Source: Bacteroidota bacterium
GTDB lineage: Bacteria > Bacteroidota > Bacteroidia > Bacteroidales > PUMT01
Length of the DNA stretch: 17,372 bases
Reading direction: 5' to 3'
NCBI GenBank assembly: GCA_003567115.1
Contig: PXAP01000021.1
Location: 1 to 17,372 of the forward strand
In this document: one piece after another, positions 7,999-15,467 of the stretch
Layout: each line of letters starts with the position of its first letter
Numbering within the stretch: position 1 is the first letter of the stretch
Translations under genes and position numbers: made by a program
Notes under the pieces: model-generated
Databases searched by the model: none
What the model saw: the letters and a program-made list of their open reading frames with translations, nothing else
What the model was told of the DNA's origin: nothing

Positions 7999-8553
7999 AT
8001 GATTCGCCTACTCAGCAAATACATACTCAAACTATGGGGATGGAAACTGGCAGGAAACTTCCCTGCTGAGAAAAAATTTCTGATAATTGCCGCACCACAT
8101 ACAAGCAACTGGGATTATGTGGTTGGTCAACTGTTTTACCTCTCATCCGGAATAGATGCCAAAATATTAATAAAAAAAGAGCTTTTTTATTTTCCGCTGG
8201 GGTGTTTGCTTAGAGCACTGGGAGGTATTCCTGTTGACCGGCAGGGGAAAACCGACATTGTAGAAGATATGATCAGGCAATTTGAAATTAATGACTCATT
8301 TATTTTAACAATAACTCCTGAAGGAACCCGGAAAAAAGTAAGTGAATGGAAGACCGGATTTCACAGGATTGCCATGGGTGCAAATGTGCCTGTTCTACCC
8401 GGATTTTTTGATTATAAAAAGAAACTGGTTGGTACAGGCAGTTTGTTTTATCTTTCGGGCAACCTGGATGCTGATATGCTTAAGATTAAAAGATTTTACA
8501 GGAATATAAATCCCAGGTATCCTGAAAAATTTTCAACAGGTGATGTAGATTAG
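7999..8553 (+). CDS. Small PlsC-like acyltransferase
   Basis: This 184-aa protein belongs to the glycerolipid acyltransferase (PlsC/AGPAT) superfamily, which moves acyl chains from acyl-ACP or acyl-CoA to a hydroxyl. The catalytic block I HTSNWD (H34, D39) is intact. Block II is GGIPVDR (75-81) and block III is TPEGTR (106-111). It is shorter than classic PlsC (about 240 aa) and lacks an obvious N-terminal membrane helix, as in a group of small Bacteroidota relatives. The start is five bases after the glycosyltransferase stop, so it belongs to that operon. It may acylate lysophosphatidic acid, or a lipid or sugar connected with the glycan. The second idea rests only on position. Confidence 0.88.
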   Translation: MIRLLSKYILKLWGWKLAGNFPAEKKFLIIAAPHTSNWDYVVGQLFYLSSGIDAKILIKKELFYFPLGCLLRALGGIPVDRQGKTDIVEDMIRQFEINDSFILTITPEGTRKKVSEWKTGFHRIAMGANVPVLPGFFDYKKKLVGTGSLFYLSGNLDADMLKIKRFYRNINPRYPEKFSTGDVD

Positions 8554-8631
8554 TATAATAATCAATGTAGGAAGACAGAAGTTTCTTTGGGTCATTCCTC
8601 TGATAATCGTGCAGCCTGTGTTATTATTAAA

Positions 8632-9057
8632 TCAGTACTTAAATTCTTCCAGTTCAGAGAAGAAGAATGTGCATTCCCTGGATGCATTCTGATTGCCATC
8701 TGAGGCATGAACAGCATTTTCCCTTGTTGATAAACCGAAAATTTTTCTAATCGTTCCCGGCTCAGCAACCTCAGGATCAGTATTTCCAACAAGGCGTCGC
8801 AGCTCAGAGACGGCATTTTCTTTTTCCAGCACAGATATCACCACAGGACCTGATGACATCATTTTAACAAGCGGCTCATAAAAATACTTTCCTTTGTGCT
8901 CCTTGTAAAATTCTCCGGTCTGACAACTGGTTAATCTGATCATTTTCATGGCAATAATCCGGAATCCAGCCTCAATTATCATTGAAAGTATGACCCCTGT
9001 TTTATTATCCCTGACTGCATGGGGCTTTATGATAATTAATGTTTTGTTAGCGGTCAT
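8632..9057 (-). CDS. ndk: Nucleoside diphosphate kinase
   Basis: This enzyme exchanges the terminal phosphate between nucleoside tri- and diphosphates through a phospho-histidine and keeps the NTP pools balanced. The 141-aa length is normal. Visible landmarks are KPHAV with Lys11, Tyr51, GNTDPEVAEPGTIR (91-104) and the active-site ENAVHASD with His117. The C-terminus has the usual E-rich tail. It is on the minus strand, convergent with the acyltransferase and divergent from the DHH phosphoesterase, with 135 bases shared upstream. The ATG is at 9055-9057. Confidence 0.97.
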   Translation of the reverse strand: MTANKTLIIIKPHAVRDNKTGVILSMIIEAGFRIIAMKMIRLTSCQTGEFYKEHKGKYFYEPLVKMMSSGPVVISVLEKENAVSELRRLVGNTDPEVAEPGTIRKIFGLSTRENAVHASDGNQNASRECTFFFSELEEFKY

Positions 9058-9192
9058 TTTTGATTGTTTTATTAAACTTTATTATAAGGATTTTTAATCT
9101 TTATCCCTAATCACTGACGGCATAGTTTTCTTTTAAAAATTGTATTTTCGCATTTTAAAATGTAAGCGAATTCTGATAAAAATAATAATATT

Positions 9193-10203
9193 TTGAATAG
9201 ATACGAGAGGAATCTGGTGGTTCAAATAAACCAGCATATTGAGCAGTCAGGCAATATTGCGGTTATCAGCCATGAAAATCCCGACGGAGATGCTGTTGGT
9301 TCTTCTTTGGCGCTCTATCATTATCTGAAAAAATCAGGGAAAAAGTGTTTTGTTATCATGCCAAATGATTACCCTGATTTTCTTAAATGGCTGCCGGGAA
9401 GTAAAGATATAAATATATTCAAAAAAGATAAATCCACTGCTGAAAAAAAGATTCACGATGCTGACATGATTTTTCTGCTTGATTTCAATACTCCTGACAG
9501 AGCAGGTAAAATTGAAGATCTGATCAGAGAATCAAAAGCATTCAAGGTAATGATTGATCATCATCCTGAGCGATTGGTGTTTACTGATATTAATTTTACC
9601 GATACGCTTTCAAGTTCTACAGCTGAATTGGTTTTCAGGTTTATTGAGCTGACGGGCAATATAAAACTGCTTGATAATAATATTGCCGTATGTCTTTATA
9701 CCGGGATAATGTCGGATACCGGTTCTTTCAGTTACAATTCATCACAGCCCGAAACATACAGGGTTTTGTCCGAGTTGTTGAAAAAAGGGATTGATAAGGA
9801 TTACATATACTCCAAAGTATATAATAATTATTCTGAAAGCAGGTTGAAGCTTCTTGGTTATTGTCTGGACAGAAAAATGGTTGTTTTACCGGAATATAAA
9901 ACTGCCTATATGAGTCTCACTCTGCTGGAGAAAAAACAATATAATTATAAACGCGGAGATTCTGAAGGTTTTGTTAATTATCCATTATCGGTAAAAGGAG
10001 TTAATTTTGCAGCATTCTTTATGGAAAATGATGATCATGTTAAAATATCATTTCGTTCAAGAGGAAAATTTGACACCAATGCATTTGCTTTCAATAACTT
10101 TGATGGCGGCGGACATGTAAATGCATCCGGTGGTGAGTCAAAACTTAGTCTTTCCGATACAATAAATAAATTTATTTCTCTGTTACCTGAATATATATCT
10201 TAA
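9193..10203 (+). CDS. DHH/DHHA1 phosphoesterase, NrnA-like (nanoRNase / pAp phosphatase)
   Basis: This enzyme belongs to the DHH superfamily, whose NrnA members degrade 2-5-nt RNAs and dephosphorylate pAp; relatives cleave cyclic dinucleotide products. The metal-binding motifs are complete: H27, D31 and D33 in SHENPDGDAVGS, D97, DHH at 122-124 and D175 in MSDTGSF. The DHHA1 substrate-binding motif GGGHVNASGG is at 305-314. The length of 336 aa is standard. The start is TTG at 9193: the conserved N-terminal helix begins directly after it, and no in-frame ATG lies nearby upstream. The gene is divergent from ndk and 92 bases ahead of the FKBP lipoprotein run. From memory, a ndk / DHH phosphoesterase / gldI-like FKBP grouping also occurs in gliding Flavobacteriia. 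Confidence 0.93.
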   Translation: MNRYERNLVVQINQHIEQSGNIAVISHENPDGDAVGSSLALYHYLKKSGKKCFVIMPNDYPDFLKWLPGSKDINIFKKDKSTAEKKIHDADMIFLLDFNTPDRAGKIEDLIRESKAFKVMIDHHPERLVFTDINFTDTLSSSTAELVFRFIELTGNIKLLDNNIAVCLYTGIMSDTGSFSYNSSQPETYRVLSELLKKGIDKDYIYSKVYNNYSESRLKLLGYCLDRKMVVLPEYKTAYMSLTLLEKKQYNYKRGDSEGFVNYPLSVKGVNFAAFFMENDDHVKISFRSRGKFDTNAFAFNNFDGGGHVNASGGESKLSLSDTINKFISLLPEYIS

Positions 10204-10295
10204 AAAAGACATAATTTCTGAAAAGAGGTCAGACAATAATAAATTGAACTTGATTTTGACAGATTATACCATCCATTCAACTAACAAGGTTATTA

Positions 10296-10850
10296 ATGAC
10301 AGCAAGTAAATTTAACCCGGTTTCTTACCGGCAAATTATTATACTGTTTATTATTGTCACCTGCTCCTGTGCCAACAGAGATAATACTGATTTTGAAAGC
10401 CAGACAAGCCGGGAAGTGCATAGGGAAGATATTCTAAGGGCCAATCAATTCCTTGTCGGTAAGGATATGGAACTTATTAACGCTTATATAAAACGCAGAA
10501 ACTGGAATGTGGATTTTACCGGAACCGGACTGGGTTACGAGGTTTACGAGCATGGCAGGGGAGTTACGGTAGAAAAAGGTATGACACTTACAATTCAATA
10601 CACCCTTTCTCTTTTGGATGGAACTGTTTGTTACAGTTCGGACCGGGATGGCCCGAAGACCTTCAGGGTTGGTCAGGGTGGTGTGGAAGCCGGCCTTGAA
10701 GAGGGTGTGCTTATGTTAAGGGAAGGAGATAAAGCCAGGTTTATTCTTCCTCCCTTTCTGGCTCATGGTTTGATAGGTGATCAGAACAGGATACCACCAC
10801 GTGCGGTTTTAATTTATGAACTTGAAGTTGTAAAGGTATCAGACGGATAG
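10296..10850 (+). CDS. FKBP-type PPIase lipoprotein, one domain, degraded active site (GldI-like)
   Basis: This 184-aa lipoprotein has a signal peptide with lipobox TCSC (Cys25 lipidated), a helical spacer, and one FKBP domain at about residues 90-182. FKBPs isomerise peptidyl-proline bonds and aid folding outside the cytoplasm. Recognisable parts are IQYTLSLLDGT, EAGLEEGVLMLREGDKARFILP and IPPRAVLIYELEVV. The usual Phe-Asp pair of the pocket is replaced by Cys112-Tyr113, and the position of the tyrosine in the LxYG loop is His157. Proline isomerase activity may therefore be weak, with a chaperone role more likely. It is the first of four FKBP genes on this strand and resembles GldI of the gliding/type IX secretion field in architecture. 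No gldJKLMN genes are in this window. Confidence 0.9.
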   Translation: MTASKFNPVSYRQIIILFIIVTCSCANRDNTDFESQTSREVHREDILRANQFLVGKDMELINAYIKRRNWNVDFTGTGLGYEVYEHGRGVTVEKGMTLTIQYTLSLLDGTVCYSSDRDGPKTFRVGQGGVEAGLEEGVLMLREGDKARFILPPFLAHGLIGDQNRIPPRAVLIYELEVVKVSDG

Positions 10851-10890
10851 CTCGCCATAATTAATCATTAGTATTAAAGATACAACTGCA

Positions 10891-11832
10891 ATGAAACCGG
10901 TGTCAGCTTTTTGCATAAACAGATTGGTCAGGTTAAAGATACCGGCATTGATTCACAATTTTGAAACATTTAGCCTGTTTCCATTACTTTTACTGCTCAT
11001 ATTTCAGGTTTCCGGTTGTAATATTATAACCGACTATCCTGGCTTCAGCAGAACCAGGTCAGGTATATATTACAGGCTTAATGTTATTGGAGAAGGCGAT
11101 GCTTATCCTTTACCGGGAGACTATATTACGGTAGATCTCAGTTACAGCACTTCGGCTGATTCCCTCTTTTTTTCTGCCAGGCGGAAGTTTCAGCTTGAGA
11201 AACCATCATACGCCGGATCTGTAGAAGAATGTTTTACCATGATGAAGGCTGGTGATCAAGCCGATTTTATTCTCAATGCAAATGAATTCTTTATCCGGAC
11301 ACTTGGTGTAACACTTCCGGCTTTTTTAAATGAATCGGATCATATTAAGATATCTGTTAAAATGCTTGATGTACAAAGTGAACAGTCATATACTACCGAA
11401 AAACAAGCATTTCTGAGTTGGATTGAAGATTTTAGAGAGCACGAAAAGCTTAAGATTCAGCAGTTTATTATAGAAGAACAACTTGATGCCAAACCGGACA
11501 GTTCAGGATTGTACTATATTACTATCAGTGAAGGTACCGGTAAAAATATAGAGCCTGGAGACAGGATTGAATTACATTTTGAGGGGAAATTCCTTTATGG
11601 TAAATTTTTTGATTCAACCCGTGAACGCGGTGAGGTATTTGAGTTTGTTTACGGACAGGAATTGCAGGTTTTAGAAGGTCTGGAAAGGGCTGTTGGCAGA
11701 ATGCGTGAAGGAGAGAAGGCTTTGATATTAATGCCGTCTGATCTCGGGTTTGGTCAATATGGATCCTCCACCGGGATAATACCTCCTTATACACCTCTTG
11801 TTTATGAGCTGGAAATTTTAAGTGTTAAATGA
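10891..11832 (+). CDS. FKBP-type PPIase lipoprotein, two domains, first one degenerate
   Basis: This 313-aa lipoprotein has a rather long n-region before the hydrophobic core and lipobox VSGC (Cys43). No other in-frame ATG lies before the core, so the true start could be a non-ATG codon nearer to it. Domain 1 (about 55-162) keeps the fold outline (SGIYYRLNVIGEGD, MMKAGDQADFIL) but has lost the Phe-Asp pair and the PPY-T loop. Domain 2 (about 204-312) is intact: F230 in place of the pocket Tyr, F240-D241, LEGLERAV, LGFG at 285-288 and IIPPYTPLVYELEIL. It starts 40 bases after the preceding FKBP gene and is probably in the same transcript. The role is presumably folding of envelope or surface proteins; the degenerate domain may serve for binding or dimerisation. 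Confidence 0.9.
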   Translation: MKPVSAFCINRLVRLKIPALIHNFETFSLFPLLLLLIFQVSGCNIITDYPGFSRTRSGIYYRLNVIGEGDAYPLPGDYITVDLSYSTSADSLFFSARRKFQLEKPSYAGSVEECFTMMKAGDQADFILNANEFFIRTLGVTLPAFLNESDHIKISVKMLDVQSEQSYTTEKQAFLSWIEDFREHEKLKIQQFIIEEQLDAKPDSSGLYYITISEGTGKNIEPGDRIELHFEGKFLYGKFFDSTRERGEVFEFVYGQELQVLEGLERAVGRMREGEKALILMPSDLGFGQYGSSTGIIPPYTPLVYELEILSVK

Positions 11833-11899
11833 TAATTTATGTTTTTTGTAATATCATCTGGTGAATTAAAATCTTGTGAAAATCAATATAATTAAATAT

Positions 11900-11907
11900 T
11901 AATTTTG
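11900..11907 (+). promoter_or_regulatory. Bacteroidota-type -7 element before the FKBP pair
   Basis: TAATTTTG matches the Bacteroidota -7 consensus TAnnTTTG exactly. A poor -33 candidate (CTTG, 11873-11876) lies 23 bases upstream. The site is in the only larger gap (139 bases) of the FKBP run, 64 bases before the next ATG, so the last two FKBP genes may have their own promoter. Confidence 0.4.
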
Positions 11908-11971
11908 GATGCAATATATAAGTAATCAGATTACAGACCGAAATTAATTAAATATTAAAAAAGTAAGATCA

Positions 11972-12886
11972 ATGACAAAAATATTTATTCTTCTTCTGGT
12001 TGGTTTTTTTATTATTAATGCCTGCGAAAAAGAAGATGACCGGAGAGAAGAGGAGAAGATAAAATTGAACCAGTATCTTATAGAAAAAGGTTATACATCA
12101 ATTGAACCGACAAACAGCGGCTTGTATTTTGTTGTTATTAGCGAAGGTGATGGTGAAACTCCTGAGCCGACCGATTTAGTGATTTTTGAGTATACTGCAT
12201 CACTGATTGACGGAACAATATTTGATACCAGTGACAGAGATCTGGCTGTTCAGCATAATATTTTAAAAGATAACAAATTATACGGACCTGCCAGGTTCAT
12301 GGTGAAAAATTTCGATATTCCCGGGTTGAAAGAAGGTATTATGCTAATGAATGGAGGAGGGAAGGCAAGGATTATTATCCCCTCAAGGCTCGGTTTAGGT
12401 TCTTCCGAATATGAGCTGGTTCCGCCATACTCCACCTTGATTTATGATGTTGAACTGCTTGATGTAATAAGTGACCCGGTTGAACATGAAAAGAAATTAC
12501 TTGATGAATATATTGAAAGCAATGAAATAACAGTCCAGCCAACTGAATCCGGGCTCTATTACATAGAAAAGGAAGCGGGCAGCGGGAATTTAGTGGGTGA
12601 TAATGCAATTGTTGCTGTTCATTACACAGGTTATCTTCTCGACGGAAGGGTTTTTGATGAGAGCCCGACTGATGAACCCCTGATTTATAATACATCAACA
12701 GCCAATTTTATTCCCGGGTTTTTGGAAGGTGTAAGCAAAATGAGAGTATCCGGTAAAGCAACCCTCATAATTCCATGGAACATTGGTTTTGGTGCGGAAG
12801 GCTCAGGGGAAGGATATATACCTCCCTATACCACCATTATTTATGATGTAGAAGTAATGGATATCCAGCATAATTTGCAAGATTAA
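11972..12886 (+). CDS. FKBP-type PPIase lipoprotein, two domains
   Basis: This 304-aa lipoprotein has lipobox INAC (Cys18) and two FKBP domains, about 47-165 and 191-298. Each is preceded by a short helix and an SGLYY/F strand. Domain 1 has Y74 and F84-D85, but the LxYG tyrosine is Leu142 and a stretch of about 20 residues is inserted after the Phe-Asp pair (about 88-112). Domain 2 has Y218, F228-D229, PGFLEGV, IGFG and IPPYTTIIYDVEV and looks active. It is 139 bases after the previous FKBP gene, with a promoter-like element in the gap, and only 18 bases before the next, with which it shares the inserted segment. The two are probably co-transcribed duplicates. Confidence 0.92.
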   Translation: MTKIFILLLVGFFIINACEKEDDRREEEKIKLNQYLIEKGYTSIEPTNSGLYFVVISEGDGETPEPTDLVIFEYTASLIDGTIFDTSDRDLAVQHNILKDNKLYGPARFMVKNFDIPGLKEGIMLMNGGGKARIIIPSRLGLGSSEYELVPPYSTLIYDVELLDVISDPVEHEKKLLDEYIESNEITVQPTESGLYYIEKEAGSGNLVGDNAIVAVHYTGYLLDGRVFDESPTDEPLIYNTSTANFIPGFLEGVSKMRVSGKATLIIPWNIGFGAEGSGEGYIPPYTTIIYDVEVMDIQHNLQD

Positions 12887-12904
12887 TCTAATATAATTAA
12901 ACAT

Positions 12905-13831
12905 ATGATTCAAAATATTATTTTGAGACTCCTCCTGATTCCTGTTTTTACTGCAGCTACTCTGTTTTCCTGTAGTGACAACAACAATGAACTGCAGAAA
13001 GAAAAAGAGGAGCGTTTGCTGAGACAGTACCTTGAAGCAAATAACATCAACGTTGATCCGGAAAGCAGCGGAATTTATTATGTGCCTGTTAAAGAGGGGG
13101 ACGGAATAAAGCCTGAAATGGGGAATTGGGTGATTTTAAGGTTTACGGGGAAGCTTATTAACGATAAAGTTTTTGACACGACAGACGAACAGATAGCTTA
13201 TAACAAAGAGATTTATACTTCCTCAATTATTTATGGAGACAGGAGACTGTCCATGGCATCAATTGGAGTGCAAGGTGTTATCGATGGACTAATGCTGATG
13301 AGGGAAGGGGGAATTGCAACCCTGATTATTCCCTCTCATCGCGGATATGGCCGTACGGGAGCAGGTGTCATTCCACCTTATTCAACCCTTGTGTATGATA
13401 TTGAACTGATCAGGGTAATAAGAGACCCTGTTGAATATGAACAGGAGCTTATTGACAATTACATTGAGATGTATAATGATTCAATTCACCTGTCTTTTGA
13501 TAAAAGTGAGAGCGGACTATATTATACAGATATTCAAAAAGGAACAGGAGAAAGTACCCCCCTGGAGTCTGACGAAGTAAGTGTTTTTTACCGTGGCACC
13601 CTGACTGACGGCCGTGAATTTGACTCAAATATCGGAGGGTCAGTATTTAGTTTTACTATCGGTGAAAACCAAACTATACAGGGCTTTGAGGAAGGAGTAA
13701 GACAGATGAAAAAAGGGGGCAGATCAAGGGTGATTATACCATCTTCTCTGGGTTACGGGGAGGAGGGGTCTTCAAAGATACCGGGATATACCCCTTTGGT
13801 TTTCGACCTTGAAATAGTTGACATTCAATAA
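12905..13831 (+). CDS. FKBP-type PPIase lipoprotein, two domains, best-preserved active sites
   Basis: This 308-aa lipoprotein has lipobox LFSC (Cys23) followed by a charged helix. It has two FKBP domains, about 53-171 and 200-307. Domain 1 keeps F90-D91, GYGRTGAG and VIPPYSTLVYDIEL and has the same inserted segment (about 94-118) as domain 1 of the preceding gene. Domain 2 has all the hallmark pocket positions: Y229, F239-D240, F250, QGFEEG, LGYG (Y284), I292 and F300. It is the most likely active proline isomerase of the set. It is the last gene of the run and converges with the methyltransferase gene, 40 bases away. No terminator-like hairpin is visible in that gap. Confidence 0.92.
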   Translation: MIQNIILRLLLIPVFTAATLFSCSDNNNELQKEKEERLLRQYLEANNINVDPESSGIYYVPVKEGDGIKPEMGNWVILRFTGKLINDKVFDTTDEQIAYNKEIYTSSIIYGDRRLSMASIGVQGVIDGLMLMREGGIATLIIPSHRGYGRTGAGVIPPYSTLVYDIELIRVIRDPVEYEQELIDNYIEMYNDSIHLSFDKSESGLYYTDIQKGTGESTPLESDEVSVFYRGTLTDGREFDSNIGGSVFSFTIGENQTIQGFEEGVRQMKKGGRSRVIIPSSLGYGEEGSSKIPGYTPLVFDLEIVDIQ

Positions 13832-13871
13832 TTTTTAGTTTATTTTATAAATTCGCTTCCTTTGGACGCGG

Positions 13872-14600
13872 TCATGTTCCGTGGGGGGCTTTGTCTCCTG
13901 ACTGTATGATAAAAATCGCCGGGCGCTTATTAATGTCCGGCTTGTTTTTTTTCCATTCATAAATGGTGCGGGTGCAAATAAATTCTGATTCAAGAGTAAT
14001 ATCGCAGGCAATGCAAAGATTTGTATTTGGAAGGCAGACCATGATGAGAGAATCTGTCATTTGCATATTGCGGTATGGTGTTTCCATAAATATCTGCGCC
14101 TGATTTTTTATGGCAGATTCTTTTTCTAATTTTTTTATCATACGGTTCCTGGCATTTTTTTTTACAGGCAGATAGCCGTGAAAAGCAAACGACTGGCCAT
14201 TTAACCCGGAAGCCATAAGCGCAAGGATTATTGATGAGGGACCTGTAAGAGGAACAACTCTTATTCCATAATTGTGAGCAAGTGAAACAATTACTGAGCC
14301 CGGATCAGCAACACATGGAACTCCAGCTTCAGAAAGAAGGCCTGTATCATTACCGGAATTTGCATCTGTCAGAAATCCGGCCAGATCGTTTTTCTCGGTA
14401 TATTTATTAAGTTCAAAAAATTTTATTTCATCTACTGGTACCGATGTTCCGGCCCTTTTTAAAAAACGCCTGGCACTTTTTATGTCTTCTGCAATATAGT
14501 GTTTCAACCCCTTAATTACCTTGAATACAGAATCAGGAAGAACTTCAGAGGGTATGGTACTTCCAAGAACAGTTGGAATAAGATACAGATTACCTTTCAT
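13872..14600 (-). CDS. RsmI-like SAM-dependent methyltransferase
   Basis: The protein has the tetrapyrrole-methylase (class III SAM methyltransferase) fold of which RsmI, the 16S rRNA C1402 2'-O-methyltransferase, is the closest familiar member. Motifs are LLSEAGVPCVADPGS (88-102), VPLTGPSSII (116-125), SFAFHGYLP (137-145) and METPYRN (172-178). At 242 aa it is shorter than typical RsmI (about 280 aa) and lacks the C-terminal extension. The N-terminal SAM loop is also altered: IPTVLGSTIP stands where RsmI has a VATPIGNLxD-like segment. It may therefore be the divergent Bacteroidota paralogue rather than RsmI itself, and its substrate is open. Minus strand, starting with the ATG at 14598-14600. 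Confidence 0.85.
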   Translation of the reverse strand: MKGNLYLIPTVLGSTIPSEVLPDSVFKVIKGLKHYIAEDIKSARRFLKRAGTSVPVDEIKFFELNKYTEKNDLAGFLTDANSGNDTGLLSEAGVPCVADPGSVIVSLAHNYGIRVVPLTGPSSIILALMASGLNGQSFAFHGYLPVKKNARNRMIKKLEKESAIKNQAQIFMETPYRNMQMTDSLIMVCLPNTNLCIACDITLESEFICTRTIYEWKKNKPDINKRPAIFIIQSGDKAPHGT

Positions 14601-15467
14601 TCTTATAAAGTATAGTTATCAATTTATTTAACAATATGTTACAAATTCATGATTCGGATATTTTGTTTTTCAAACCCATGGATCCCTCATTTTGTTTGTA
14701 CATGCATATTTGTGTTATGAAATAACATGGCGGATTCATAGCTTTATTCTTTTTATTGTAATACAACCATGCTGGGATAATGTGCTTATGGATTAGAATG
14801 CCGGCATGGATGTTTTATATAATCATGGTTAATAATTATAAATCAATGTATTAAATTTATAGTAAAATTTTTTGATAGTTTCAGTATGGAAATATATGGC
14901 AATTTTGATTCCTTTTCAACAACATTGTTAAAATAATAAAAGTGGGGTAAATTTGAAATAATATTTATGCCGAATCCGTCAATAGAATTTAATGGACAGA
15001 TCTACAATTAGTTGCTGATGATGGTTGTAAGATGCTGATCGTCGCAGTTAATAGATAATGTATGCATTATATGATTATAATTACAAATTTGGGTTTATTT
15101 ATTGCATGAAAATAAATGACAAAAGCAACCCTGGAATTTCAATGTGATACTAAAATACAGCTATTTTGGCGGGATCATGTTCTTGCAGTGCACAGGCCGG
15201 AAGACCTGTAAGTTAAACTATTTGGGATATAAAGCAAATACCCGGTTTGAATCCGGTTTCAATGATTGTGCATATTCCGGTGGCAGAAAATTTTTAACGG
15301 GTTTATTTAAAAATTGCATCTTTGTATTGTTTGTACTGATCCATATTTTGATACCGGGATTGCTGAAAAAGTGGATAAAGGTAAAAAATAAACAAAATCC
15401 ACGTGGTTGTTTGCATTTGCTGTTTTCTGCAGATCATTTAATTCAGGTGGGTATTTAAAATTATAAA
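14601..15467. other. Long intergenic stretch without a convincing gene
   Basis: The 867 bases between the minus-strand methyltransferase and the plus-strand hydrolase hold no gene I can support. The left edge carries the methyltransferase promoter. A 10-bp palindrome ATGCCGGCAT lies at 14798-14807. A possible 104-codon frame (15144-15458, GTG start) has one hydrophobic segment and four cysteines, no recognisable motif, and ends 9 bases before the hydrolase start. I regard it as unlikely but not excluded. TTTT (15292-15295), then 21 bases, then CATCTTTG (15317-15324) is a weak promoter-like pair for the hydrolase. The GC-richer island around 15170-15290 stands out from the AT-rich flanks. Confidence 0.45.
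14642..14674 (-). promoter_or_regulatory. Bacteroidota-type promoter of the RsmI-like gene
   Basis: On the minus strand, TTTG (14674-14671) is followed after 21 bases by TGAATTTG (14649-14642). This matches TTTG-N19-21-TAnnTTTG with one mismatch. It would give a leader of roughly 35 bases before the ATG at 14600. Confidence 0.45.

Noticed and set aside
8554..8631. Terminator between the acyltransferase and ndk
   Set aside because: Only distant ATAATAA/TTATTAT complementarity exists, with no compact hairpin or T-run.
9143..9150. TATTTTCG as a -7 promoter element for the DHH gene
   Set aside because: One mismatch to the consensus, and no TTTG-like element is present 19-21 bases upstream.
15241..15257. 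tRNA T-arm-like sequence (CCGG TTTGAAT CCGG)
   Set aside because: The loop lacks the invariant C, and no acceptor stem, D-arm or anticodon arm can be placed around it.
15144..15458. 104-codon frame with a GTG start before the PhnP-like gene
   Set aside because: It has no recognisable motif, and one hydrophobic run in AT-rich DNA is expected by chance. It is only noted under the intergenic entry.
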